Shown one piece after another: positions 45,200 to 55,850 of a stretch of 64,000 nucleotides of DNA. The DNA comes from Daphnia pulex (Eukaryota; Arthropoda; Branchiopoda; Diplostraca; Daphniidae): assembly GCF_021134715.1 (NCBI RefSeq), contig NC_060023.1, positions 3,286,001 through 3,350,000 of the forward strand. Direction: 5' to 3'. The notes under the pieces were generated by a model that was given only the letters and a program-made list of their open reading frames with translations, was not told the DNA's origin and searched no databases. Both the position numbers and the translations under genes were made by a program. The number at the start of each line of letters is the position of its first letter. Positions within the stretch are counted from its first letter, which is position 1.

Positions 45200-47420
45200 A
45201 AACAGGTGGTACAGAATTTGTTAAAGTAACAGATGGTGGTGCTGGTAAAAATAAATCAAAGACGAGGGAAGTCATTGATTCATTCAGTGGAAGGCCATCT
45301 TAACCATGCGTTTCATACTCAGCATTAAAATAAATAAATTTGAATTTGCTGTCTCCTTGAGCAACATCTATAATAGCCTCATCTTCTTTGACTACTATCT
45401 ATGGTAAAAGGTTGGGATTCTGTAATGATGCAAAATTTTGTTAAATTTCTTAAAATTTCAAACTTCAAATAAGTCAGTTTCAGCTTCAGCTTCAGCATAT
45501 TTGTCAGCCTTACATTTCTTATCACTTATTTCAATTTAATTGATAAAAGATTTCAAATGATGTCGCTTTAATTCTCGCATTTGTCAACGCCATGCTGACA
45601 TCATCTTCAAAAAAAAGGAGAGTGTTATCGACGTTCCTTTTCAGCCCCTTTAAAAAATATATGTGAAGTGTTAAAGTTAATTTGTTATGTTTTAATAAAC
45701 ACGTACTTTAACCTTTTGGAAGCTAAGATGACAGCAATTCGACTTCCTCGTTGGGTAGTCCCAGTGACATTGTGTTTTTATGTTACATAGTTGCAAAAAC
45801 TGTCACGAATAGATTCTATAACAATGAAATTTCCCAATTTTGTAAATATTTCTCATTATGACAACTAAAGTGGCGTATTCTTTTAATTAGTAATATGCGG
45901 AAACACAAGACGAAAGAAATCGTCTTCGTTCGCCAGGATTGATTAAAGTGTAATCGTTCTTTTAACTTTTAAGTCCCCAGCTAATTTTTCATTCTCAAGA
46001 CGGCGACGACGATTAAATTACGCAATAATTTTGGAGTTCCTAATCACCTATAGCGAAAACAGAATTCTTTGCGATCGCCGTTACCCAACAATTCCCCCAA
46101 GAAAGGCAACAACAGATATTTTATCTTTAAATTACTCAAGCATCACTTTTTAACATCCAATGCCTCGAAAAAATGTAAATTTTCAAATGACACGTAAATC
46201 TCATGTTTTGAACGTGCAGTTAAAAAAATGAGATTTACTATGACCCTATGAACTGAAGGTTTTTAACGTTATTGACAAATGGTACTTCATCCTTTCTACA
46301 TTCCTTTTGCAATAATATCAATGAAACAGGAAAAAACAGACTTACCGCGACAGAAAGTTCTGCCAATTTTTTATTTAGTAGGTTAAGTATAGATAAACAA
46401 TTTCGAAAAATTTAACAAAATTCGGAAAAATATCCTAAAGTGTGACCACTTTCAAATAACTTGTCAGAATAGGCTCAAAAACTCAATTAACAAAAAAACT
46501 CAGTGTAGCACCATTTTTCAACCCAAAAAACCCAAGAAAAAAATCAACATTTTTCCACTTCATTTTCAAAAAAGTAAAATAATCAACATCCCAGTGTCTA
46601 CCGTTTTCAACCCGGAACGTATACATGAACATTCTATAACGACATAGTTAACTTGGCTTAAAACTAAATTTAAACAAAAATAAATATATTGCTGTGCAAT
46701 TTTTATATTATATAATGCTTGCAAAACTCTTATTTATACAAAGGTGTAGTGATACAAATTCTGATGAATTTTGAGAATGTAAAAGTTAAAAAAGCTCTTT
46801 GATATCTTTTAACTAAGATAATTTCACTAACGTATTTCTGCTGTTTTTGATCTCTTTTGACGTCAAAATTTTAAAAATGGCACGCAAATACTCAGAGATG
46901 GGTGAGGATGAATAAGTGGAATCTTCGAAATTCTTCGTCACCATCTTTTTAAATTCTTCCATAAAATTTGGAATGTTGAAAAGAGTTTGAGAAGAAAAGT
47001 CACAGCATTTACATAACACAAAGTTTTCATGCTTCTAAGTCTTTGACAATTGAAGGTTTTAAGTAAAATAAAAATTTCATTTTTGGAAAACTGTAAACTC
47101 ACCCATAAAGCTATATTTGACACACAATATAAGATTTTTCTTTCTCTGCTTGACTTTATAGAAGACAATCAGAAAAAAAAGAAAAACCTTTGGATCTTTT
47201 GAAAGTTTATCCTTTTCAGAAAATCTAAGAAGATTTAGTGAAATAGTAATAAGAATAAAAATTTAATTAAAGGTAATTAGTTTTCATCGTAGAACCTTTA
47301 TTACAAAGAATTCAAGAAAAATGGAACCTAAACATCGAATCAAAACTTATTTTCTACTAAAACACATAAGATAATAAGTTACAAATCTTGAAATTTAAAA
47401 CTGAATTGCATTTCCCTTTC
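45200..47420. other. AT-rich stretch without supported genes
   Basis: Minus-strand frames at 46,813-47,168 have no recognisable domain or splice context. Nothing else stands out. Confidence 0.4.
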
Positions 47421-47426
47421 CCAGGA

Positions 47427-48043
47427 TTAAATATTTTCGTTCTTCTTCTTTTTGGGGTCCTTTGTAAGAATAGTGCAGTTAGCATAATGGCAAATCATAT
47501 CTAAATCAGGAATCCGATAAGCAGTACCGATGTTCTTCATTACCTAAAATAACTTATAACTTTTTTTTAAGTTGCAAAACTTTCAACTGGAGCTTGCTTC
47601 ACTTTCTTTTTATAGATTACTAGTCCCAATTATTGTTTCTGCTGTGTTTCAAAAAAGATGTGCTGGCTTTATTCATAAATTCACTGATTTTTCTGATGAA
47701 TCAATTTCAAAAAGTGTCGTTGTCTTTTTTCTCAAGTTTTTCCTTCAAATTTCTCAAATTTCAACTTCCAAACAGAAAATTTCATATAATATGCTAAAGA
47801 TTCCTTATTTTAATGTTAATATAGATGTTTTTAATTGAAATCGGATACTTACACCGTCTTTTGAAGTTATAGAGTAGATTCTTACTTCCTTTGTCAACAG
47901 CAATTGGATTTGGCAAAGTGGTAAGCTTTGGCAACTCTGAGAAGTAAGGTTTCCGTTAAGATTGCCATCAAAAACTTTTTCTAGCAATTGAATAACGAAA
48001 TCTAGTGAATCCATTCCAAATCCCATCGTCATACCTACAGCTC
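47427..48043 (-). CDS. Possible last two exons of an unidentified gene
   Basis: A minus-strand exon at 47,853-48,043 starts after TTTAG and ends at a consensus GTAAGT donor. It joins in phase to 47,427-47,543 (after TTTTAG), which ends at TAA. The peptide runs AVGMTMGFGMDSLDFVIQLL ... LLTKEVRIYSITSKDG, then VMKNIGTAYRIPDLDMICHY and a Lys-rich end. No family is recognised. An ORF just upstream (48,080-48,271) and one at 48,882-49,100 could belong to it. Good splice sites support coding, but there is no homology. Confidence 0.35.
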
Positions 48044-49664
48044 CTAAACACATCAAGAAAAGTTTTTGTTGATTGTTGATTACATTTGTTCCCTGGAGAT
48101 AGTAGACATATTGCTTCCTGAAAAATTTTCAAAGCACGGAGCTGAAAAAGAATACTGCAATATTTTGCGAAATTGTTGTTTTCTAAAGTTTATGACAGAC
48201 TTGTTTCCTAACATTATGACAGAATTATCTCGTTTGAAGTCTGCACGAAGCAGTTGAAGAACATTGTCCATTTACAAGTATTCTACTGTAAGAAAATGCT
48301 AAAAGTTAGTTTAAACTAATTTTCGATAGCAATTATCTCGCCGGGAGACAATTTTTCAAATTTAAATTTCCCGATTGATTTTAAATTTTCCCTTCGAGGT
48401 TTAAGGGATATTTTTATCCAACTGAGAAACATAGAAATAAGAAATTGTATCCTCTGTAATCATACAATTGATATATTAAGCGGAAAATTATCTAATAAGA
48501 AATCAGGTTTTCATACTGTCACCCGCATCTTAATTCATATCAAGAATGCAGAGTATGCCAAAGGTGCACCCTAATTTCCCATTCCCTTTCAAATGTATTC
48601 AAGTAAGAGTACATTATAAAATACATGTTAACGCCGTACAAAATATTTACCGATAAAAGACAAATATACTATCTTAGCAAGCTTCTTGCGTTATCCATCC
48701 ATATCTATGCGTTATCCATACCAAAAATGTTCTGCAATTCACAAGATAAAGCCAATGCCAGTAGTATTCATAATGAAGTAGAAATTGAGAACAAATGGGG
48801 ATTAAAAAAAGAAGACAATTTCTTAATTTACTTGCTTTCCAGGATTTTCTGTTCCTAAGGATTTCTTCTAGTAGTTTTATGTCAAGCAAAGAATCTTAAA
48901 AATGTTTTGTCATAGTACTTTACGGTTTTTCCGTTGATTCGAGCCATATAGTTAAAAACTTTTTCACGATGCAAGGAAAAAAAATGACGGATATCAGGTA
49001 TAGTGCCAGTAATAAGATCGAATTTAGGGACAACAGAAAAAATTGAAATCCTTTTGCTCCATCCTGTGCTTCCTGTCACTATATATTGCCACAACGGCAT
49101 GAAGTAGTGAGTTTTTTAGTATCTAAATAGAGGGACGGAAATGTGATGGGAAAACCCAGACGTGTCCATCGCCTTTCCCAGAGACACCGGGATGTTCACA
49201 ATAATGTAATCCATAAGTTCCATTAAACTGCATAAAATTCAAAAGCATAGCACGCGCCGGAGCATCATGATGGTGCAGCAACAGCAATAGGAAAGAGAAC
49301 GCAAGATATACGTACGACGTTGTTTAATTTATCAAGCCATTGAAATCCATTCCGAAAAGTTGGATAGTTTCCTCAACAAAAGGTTCAAAAAATGCATTTT
49401 GGAATTTGCAGCAATGCAATTGGTATCTTCAAATCCGTTTGTATTTGGCTTTTCCATCCCTAACCACCTGTGTTCAATGTCATGAATATTGATTTAAGGT
49501 GGAATGGCTGCTCATTTATGTAGTACAAAAGTGGCCATATGGCATAGTTGGAAGACTTGAATACTTGAACATCCTTCCGTAGCAAAAATAAACGTAAAGT
49601 TCTAATTCCCACGTAAAAACTGTAACAATTTCTTATAATTTTCACCCGAAAAATTTTATGTCTA

Positions 49665-50355
49665 CAATTATCATCGCGTGACCTTGACTTCCCGTGCTCA
49701 ATTTCATTCCAAAGTTTTAGATTTTCTTACATATGAGTAATTAGTAAATCAATTGCTGGACAGCTTTTAGGAAAAAATAGCTCTTTTTTATTAGCCCATT
49801 TTCTGATGAAATACAATAGTTACAGGTGTGGGAAGCACGGATATCTTTATCATCAAATTTATCAAGATAATTTCTACATTAGGTGCAATAAAAATAAATA
49901 TTCTTATTCTGAGTTATCCACAAAGAATTATTTATTTTTAAGATACTTTGAACCGGAGACACAATTTGGAGATATTATATTTTTAAAATAACCAATAATA
50001 AGTGATAAAGCGCTGTCGTAGTGAGGTTATTTTGAAGAAAGAAGGCAAATACTAATAATAATACGTTAACAATTCAATAATAACATTCAATAATTGTAAA
50101 TGATGTATCATTTATAATTCCTTCCCTATTCTATAAATTTGGAATTCAATTAGCTGCGGACTACGTCCACAGATGTGCTACCTCATCTGGTTCTTCGTTG
50201 ATTTCTTCTAAGACTTATTCCTTTCGTGGTTATGAAGCATAGAAAGCAAGTCTTATGGACACACATTTACCAAAGATTTTGAAACAGAATACGTCACTTA
50301 GAGTCAATTACAATAATGGTTAGCAGATTTACGATTGTTTGACAAAATGTATTTG
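49665..50355 (+). repeat. Left arm of an inner inverted repeat
   Basis: This stretch of about 0.7 kb is the near-reverse-complement of 52,208-52,990. Markers include CGTGGTTATGAAGCATAG / CTATTAATCACCACG, TGATGTATCATTTA in both, and GAGTCAATTACAATAATGG against CCATTATTCTAATTGACTC. The arms differ by small indels and about 10% substitutions by eye. About 1.85 kb lies between them. Confidence 0.8.
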
Positions 50356-50433
50356 CCATCAAACATTTAACTTTGGATTTAGGGTTCGTATTTGATCTTA
50401 TCCTTCTGATAACGCATTTTAAATTATGAATCT

Positions 50434-50878
50434 TTGTTTATTCATTCAACACCAGAATTCAATGTTTTGTCACCCGCCAATAATTTGTTTCATCCATATT
50501 GTAACTCGAGCTCTAGTGTTGATGGTACTCATGCTGTCGTTTCTCCAGGCGCAGCAGCAATATTGAATCGAATAAATCTCCAACTGTTTCACCACAAAGA
50601 GGATAGGGTATGGTTAACTTTCATCCTAAAAGGTCTACAGTTTCCCATCAATGAGACTCCCGACCGTACTCTACGATATCTCAAATGATCCAGAAATAAG
50701 AAAATCTTCAAATGATAGTGATATGTGGTTTGAATTCTATACTGGGCAATCGTCTAATAGGCGTCCCTTATTTAGCCATGAATTCCTGCAGTTTCTGCAT
50801 GAATACTTGCTGTTTCTGGGGTGGATCACCAACTCGGTAAGAAGCAGGAACATTACGAATTCCGGGCTTCATGGGTGA
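50434..50878 (+). CDS. Unidentified ORF with one frame change, inside the inner inverted repeat
   Basis: The frame from 50,434 (LQLFHHKEDRVWLTFILKGL) continues in another frame from about 50,650 (RLPTVLYDISNDPEIRKSS, then DMWFEFYTGQSSNRRPLF). It ends near 50,878. Composition is protein-like (balanced charged and aromatic residues), but no family is recognised. The frame change suggests decay or an unrecognised intron. Its place between repeat arms makes a mobile-element cargo gene possible. Confidence 0.3.
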
Positions 50879-52207
50879 ATCTTTGCTCTAATTAACTTCC
50901 ATTATTTCTTTTTACTTACCTTGGATGATGAAGTGACGGTGCTGAGGGATGATTCCTACTCGTTGGATTCTGATCCAGGCGAATAGATTCTTTTTTGGCT
51001 TCGAATATTTTTTGGGCGACCCTTCTATTTAGGTTCTAGAAGAAATGATAAAATTATATATTTTATAAAATTAATATATTATATAACAGCCTTCGATTGA
51101 GTGCAAGTGCTTTGCCGTCATTAATTAACGAGATGATTGCACAAAAGTTCATGATGGTATTTGAGTTCTGGGTAGTCAAAATTATATTTACAAAAGACGA
51201 CGCGAGTGTTTAGAGTTGGAAGTTTCGGAACAAAGTTCAACCTTTCCTCTGGGGACATAACTTGGAAAATGGAACGACCTAGCAATGATGCCCCCCTCCC
51301 CCCGAAATGAGAACCAGTGTGTAGATCTCAAGCGTATGATACGGTCTTGCTTGTGCCCTGTTCTCTTCAAATTACACAGACTTGATCCTGACTTTTTTCC
51401 AGAAAACATTTCAAACGGATTTTATGCTTTTAGATTATTTGCTTAATGGATTATTGGATTATTGATTGATTTTGCTAAAAACCTTTTGAAGAAGTTGTTT
51501 ATGCTTCATTTTTTTCTCCTCCTTTCTTTTCATTTCTATTCGGATTTTAGCATCATTCCACTTTTTTCTGTTCACGGGACTTTTTTTTATTTATTTTTTT
51601 TTGCTTTGCCCATTATCTATAAAGTATAATATTATTAATTAGCCCATTCAACAAAACAAATTTGGAACAGTTTTTGGATTGTCTTAGGTAAACGTAAAAA
51701 TAAATTGCTTAACATGTTTGTGTTTGTAACTCAGTTGGTCGTTGGTTTTCAGTCAGCACAATCACTTACAACAAGTAAGAAATCAAGTAACTACAGGTAA
51801 GAGTAACGTAATTTACCATTAAGCTTATATTGTGCTCGAAGTGATTACATGAAGTGAAACAATAATCTGATAGCAGAGAACCCATTGAAGAACCCAAACT
51901 TGCTAAAAATAACTACAATCTACGACAGAAGAAAAGTTATTTAAGGGTTAAAACTTAATAAAAATTCATCTTACGTTTTAAATTAAGTGATATAGGCCTA
52001 TTCCACTTCTTGTTAAACTCGGTTTGACTAGGTTTTAAATATGGAAACACCAAGAAAGGTTGGATGACCCAAGATTGTTTTCTTTATCTACCTGACAGTT
52101 AGTGCAGCAATTCCAGATATTGCGATTCCCGTTTTGCTCATTATCGAAGTTGAGCAATTAAAGCGTGGTTTTGACGGTCAAATGTATCAAAATGCATTTA
52201 AAGCGTA

Positions 52208-52990
52208 TTAGGCAAATATATTTGGTCAAGAAATCGTAAATCTGCTAACCATTATTCTAATTGACTCTTAGTGACGTATTCCGTTTCAAAATCTTTGGAA
52301 ATATGTGTCCATAAGACTTTCTATTCTATTAATCACCACGAAAGGAAGTCTTAGAAGTAATCAACGAAGAACCAGATGAGGTAGCACATCTAAGCATACA
52401 AAATATATTATAACTTCATTCATTTGAATATATGAAAAACAATGTATTTATCGGAAGAAAAACAATTTACCGAAGCTGTGGACGTCCATAACACATTTAA
52501 TTCCACATATATAGAGTAGGGAAGAAATTATAAATGATGTATCATTTACAATTATTGGATGTTATTATTGAATTGTTATCGTATTATTATTAGTATTTGC
52601 CTTCTTTCTTTGACATAACCTCACTGTGACACAGCGCTTTATCACTTATTGGTTATGTTAAAAATAGAATATCTCCAAATTGTGTATCTTTAAAAAAAAT
52701 CTTTGTGGAAAACTGCGAATAAGAATATTCATTTTTATTGCACCCAATGTAGAAATTATCTTGATAAATTTCAAGATAAAGATATCCGTGCTTCCCACAC
52801 CTGTAACTATTGTATATCATCAGAAAATTGCACTTTTATGGGGCTAATAAAAAAGAGCTATTTTTTTCCTATAAGCTGCCGATAGTGCCGAGCAATTGAT
52901 TTACTAATTACTCATACGTTAGAAAATCAAAAACTTTGGAATTAAATTGAGCAAGGGAAGTCTAGGTCAAACGATGATAATTGTAGTGAT
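52208..52990 (-). repeat. Right arm of the inner inverted repeat
   Basis: Reverse-complement partner of 49,665-50,355. It carries an extra AT-rich segment of about 80-100 bp near 52,400-52,480. Its right edge lies directly against the start of arm B of the large inverted duplication (about 53,000). Confidence 0.8.
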
Positions 52991-53009
52991 GAGTTTTTTT
53001 ATCCAACCA

Positions 53010-54174
53010 ATATTAAAGTCAGTTCTATAGAAGATTCATTAGAAAGTGACGAGGACGAAGTATTAGCTATCAGTTTGATAAAAGATCACAAACAAACTGG
53101 TTACTTACAACTCAGATTGTGATTTTATGAAACATTGTATAGTCTCACGCTCTACTGATACATTGAATTGATTGATGATTTGATTGAACATGATACTTCA
53201 TTACTGAAACATTGAAGACTTTAGAAGTGAAGTGTGTTATCATAGTGGCCCAAAACCGCTTTCCATTGCTGAAGTCATAGTGGCCGAAAACCGCTTTCCA
53301 TTGCTGAAATGTTGCTTTTTTTACTCTTCAATTTTAGGCAATCAAGATTCTTTAAGAGTGTTTGCTGACAAGTTTGAAAGAACCGAGTCCACTGTTTATA
53401 ATGTTATTGGCATGGTGATCTTCTTTGATAACCATTCCAACTTTATTACAATGCCCAGAACATGAAGATAAATCAAATGTACTGAAGCTTAGTTTGAAGA
53501 AGAAGAGGAATCCCAGCTAGAGGTTATAGAAGCTATTGATGGGAGTCATATGACGTTTCACCCCCAAAAAGAGAACATGAAATCTTATCAAAATTTACTG
53601 CAGTATTGAAATTTTGTTCTGATGGCGATTGCCAAAGCTGATCGTCAGTTCAGTTACATATTCGTTGGAAAGAATCACGACTCTTTTATTTGGAGATAAT
53701 CTACCCTTAAGCAAAACTTTAAGACAAATTGTAATGCGTATTGTGATTCTCGAAAATATCACATAATTGGTGATTCTGCATATTTTCCTCTACTGAACTG
53801 GTGTTTGTTCCTTAAAAACGAAAAGATGGAAGAGCACCTTTACCCAAATCGAGAAACTATTTAATTACTAGTTATCAAGCACAAGGATTGATATAGAGCA
53901 GGCTTTTGGTGACTTGAAGGAACGATTTAGAAGAACTCAAGATTTGAATCAATCCATCCATCGAGCAGAGTAGTAAACCTCCTGAGTGCTAGACAACATT
54001 TGTATTCAAAATAGTGATCTTAAAATTGATGGAAATTGTGTAAATTGCAATGTGAATCCCGAACGATTGCCCGATCCAACTAAGGGTTCTTTAAACGAAA
54101 GTGTTATAAAACGAGACTTCATTTGTGGGAGAATCCAACCACTATTTAACAATAGATTACGGGCTTTTCACTAA
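53010..54174 (+). pseudogene. PIF/Harbinger-type DDE transposase, copy B (broken)
   Basis: Partner of 38,211-39,350. It retains IEAIDGSHMTFHPP around the first catalytic Asp (near 53,525-53,570), where arm A is degraded. The core FVLMAIAKADRQFSYIFVG and NHDSFI (about 53,610-53,690), then FGDLKERFRRTQDLNQ (about 53,905-53,950) and the C-terminal tail to 54,174 follow. Stops and shifts lie near 53,465, 53,608, 53,697 and 53,970. A short duplicated piece (GTGGCC.AAAACCGCTTTCC at about 53,245-53,300) interrupts the N-terminal part. Confidence 0.72.
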
Positions 54175-54479
54175 ATTCTTGTTTTCCCTTCGTGGATAAA
54201 AAAAACATTCTGAAACAAAAATACAGTTCATAATCTTTCTGGAAAGAAAGTCTTTGTTTTCCTTTATTGAAGAATGTAGACCGTTACATCAAGGGCTCTA
54301 CATGAACAAGAACTGATAGCTTAAAATAAAATCAACACAGCAAAAACGGTCAGAACACAACGCACATCTTCAAATGCCAGAGAAGCACATACGCTGTAAA
54401 TCTAGTGTATTTTTTATTTTTTATATTAGTTCCGAAAAGACTAAAGACCGTAGAGACTAGAAGAACAATTTTTCTAAAT

Positions 54480-55685
54480 AGGACAGCATCTTCATGACGC
54501 TTCTGCTTGCTTCAGATTCAGCATTTCTCTTCTTTTTCTCTTCCCTCTCGGCAGTCCGCTCATATTTGCTGGTCATAAAAATTTCAATAACCGTTGTAAC
54601 GTTTGTTGCTTTGCTAAATTTAGGTTTCTTCGTCTTGGTGAAACTATCGTTGAAGTCTGACTCGTCTTCATTATCAAAAAATTGAATTTGTCAAACATGG
54701 TCTTTGTCCTTAGACTTTGGAGCTTGACTTGGGTCAACTCAACATTCGGTTGCTTCCGGATTACTCAGGGGCTGATTTTCTTTGCTGACTAAAAAAAAAA
54801 GAACATTATAATAAGGCCAGTAACCATTTCACATAAAGGATCAGGATCAGAATCAGTTTCTTTATTTGCATTTTTCCCCAATCGAGTTGGATTTTGCTTC
54901 ACCAGAAATGAATACCCAACATATTCTGGGAACGCTGCATTTCCCTTTCCTATATGATTCAAACACAGCAATTCACATTTAACTGGCTCGTACAAACATT
55001 GACTAAAACTAGATACCTAGAATTGTATCTATCTCATCAAAGAATCGGAGCTTGTAATCGAGAACATCTTATTCCCTTCCACCTGTTAATTTGGCTAAAG
55101 AACATACTTCTTGTATTCTTTGTTAAGATTGCTTCATTTCTCTTGGGCTGATTTACCGGGATCAGCTGTGTTTATCTTGAATCCTTTTTGATCTAATTTG
55201 ATGGCAATCGCTTGCCACAGGCAATTTCCTAAGGAATTTTTGGTCTTGGTGTCACACAGTCGGGACCAAAACTCTCCTACGAGCTCTGCATTGTGGAAAT
55301 AAAGGATTGTAGAGAACATACATAAAATGTAACTAATACAATTTAACATATATACTCAAGAAAACTGCTGTAGCTTCAGCATTAATCCTCAGTTGAGTAG
55401 TGGATCTCACATTATTCCAGCAAATTTTAACGTTTGTACTAGTCTCATTATATTTTTGGCAGTTGTATCATCGTCTTTTTTTGCAGGAGACACCAGCGAA
55501 CTAAACGTTGAACTGTCATCACCTAGATTTAATTTAAGCAATTCTTCCACGGTTTTTGTTTTCTTTCCTGTTTGTTTTAAAACAGTCTTAGCCCTGTTAG
55601 GTGACTTTTTATTCATTGTGAAAATTGTCAAGATTTCAAGGTTGTGATTACTGCTAGTCAACTTGGCCTCTCGATGAACGTTCAA
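54480..55685 (-). pseudogene. Myb/SANT-like DNA-binding gene, copy B
   Basis: Partner of the arm-A gene at 36,780-37,990 and better preserved. It starts at a Met near 55,685 (or the later one before NKKSPNR), with KTVEELLKLNLGDD. The Myb-like exon is at about 55,270-55,110 (LVGEFWSRLCDTKTKNSLGN ... FKINTADPGKSAQEK), then a TGA where Trp is expected (about 55,138). The CLNHIGKGNAAFPEYVG exon is at 54,995-54,820, and the charged coiled-coil tail lies near 54,690-54,480. The TGA is shared with arm A. Confidence 0.62.
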
Positions 55686-55765
55686 TACATCTTTAACATG
55701 CCATCGTCAGCTTAAGGGCATACTCCATTCCCTGATTGGCCAGTCATCATCACGTGAAAAACCCC

Positions 55766-55791
55766 TTTCCCTACGTATTTTCGTAGGGAAA
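55766..55791. promoter_or_regulatory. Hairpin between the divergent genes (arm B)
   Basis: TTTCCCTACG at 55,766-55,775 and CGTAGGGAAA at 55,782-55,791 are perfect inverted 10-mers. They lie between the Myb-like gene (left, minus) and the FEM-1-like gene (right, plus). They are conserved with 36,642-36,667. Confidence 0.45.
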
Positions 55792-55850
55792 ATAAAATTT
55801 TGGTCCTTGAAAAAACTGACGTGACAAACATTTGAAATATTACACTAAGC

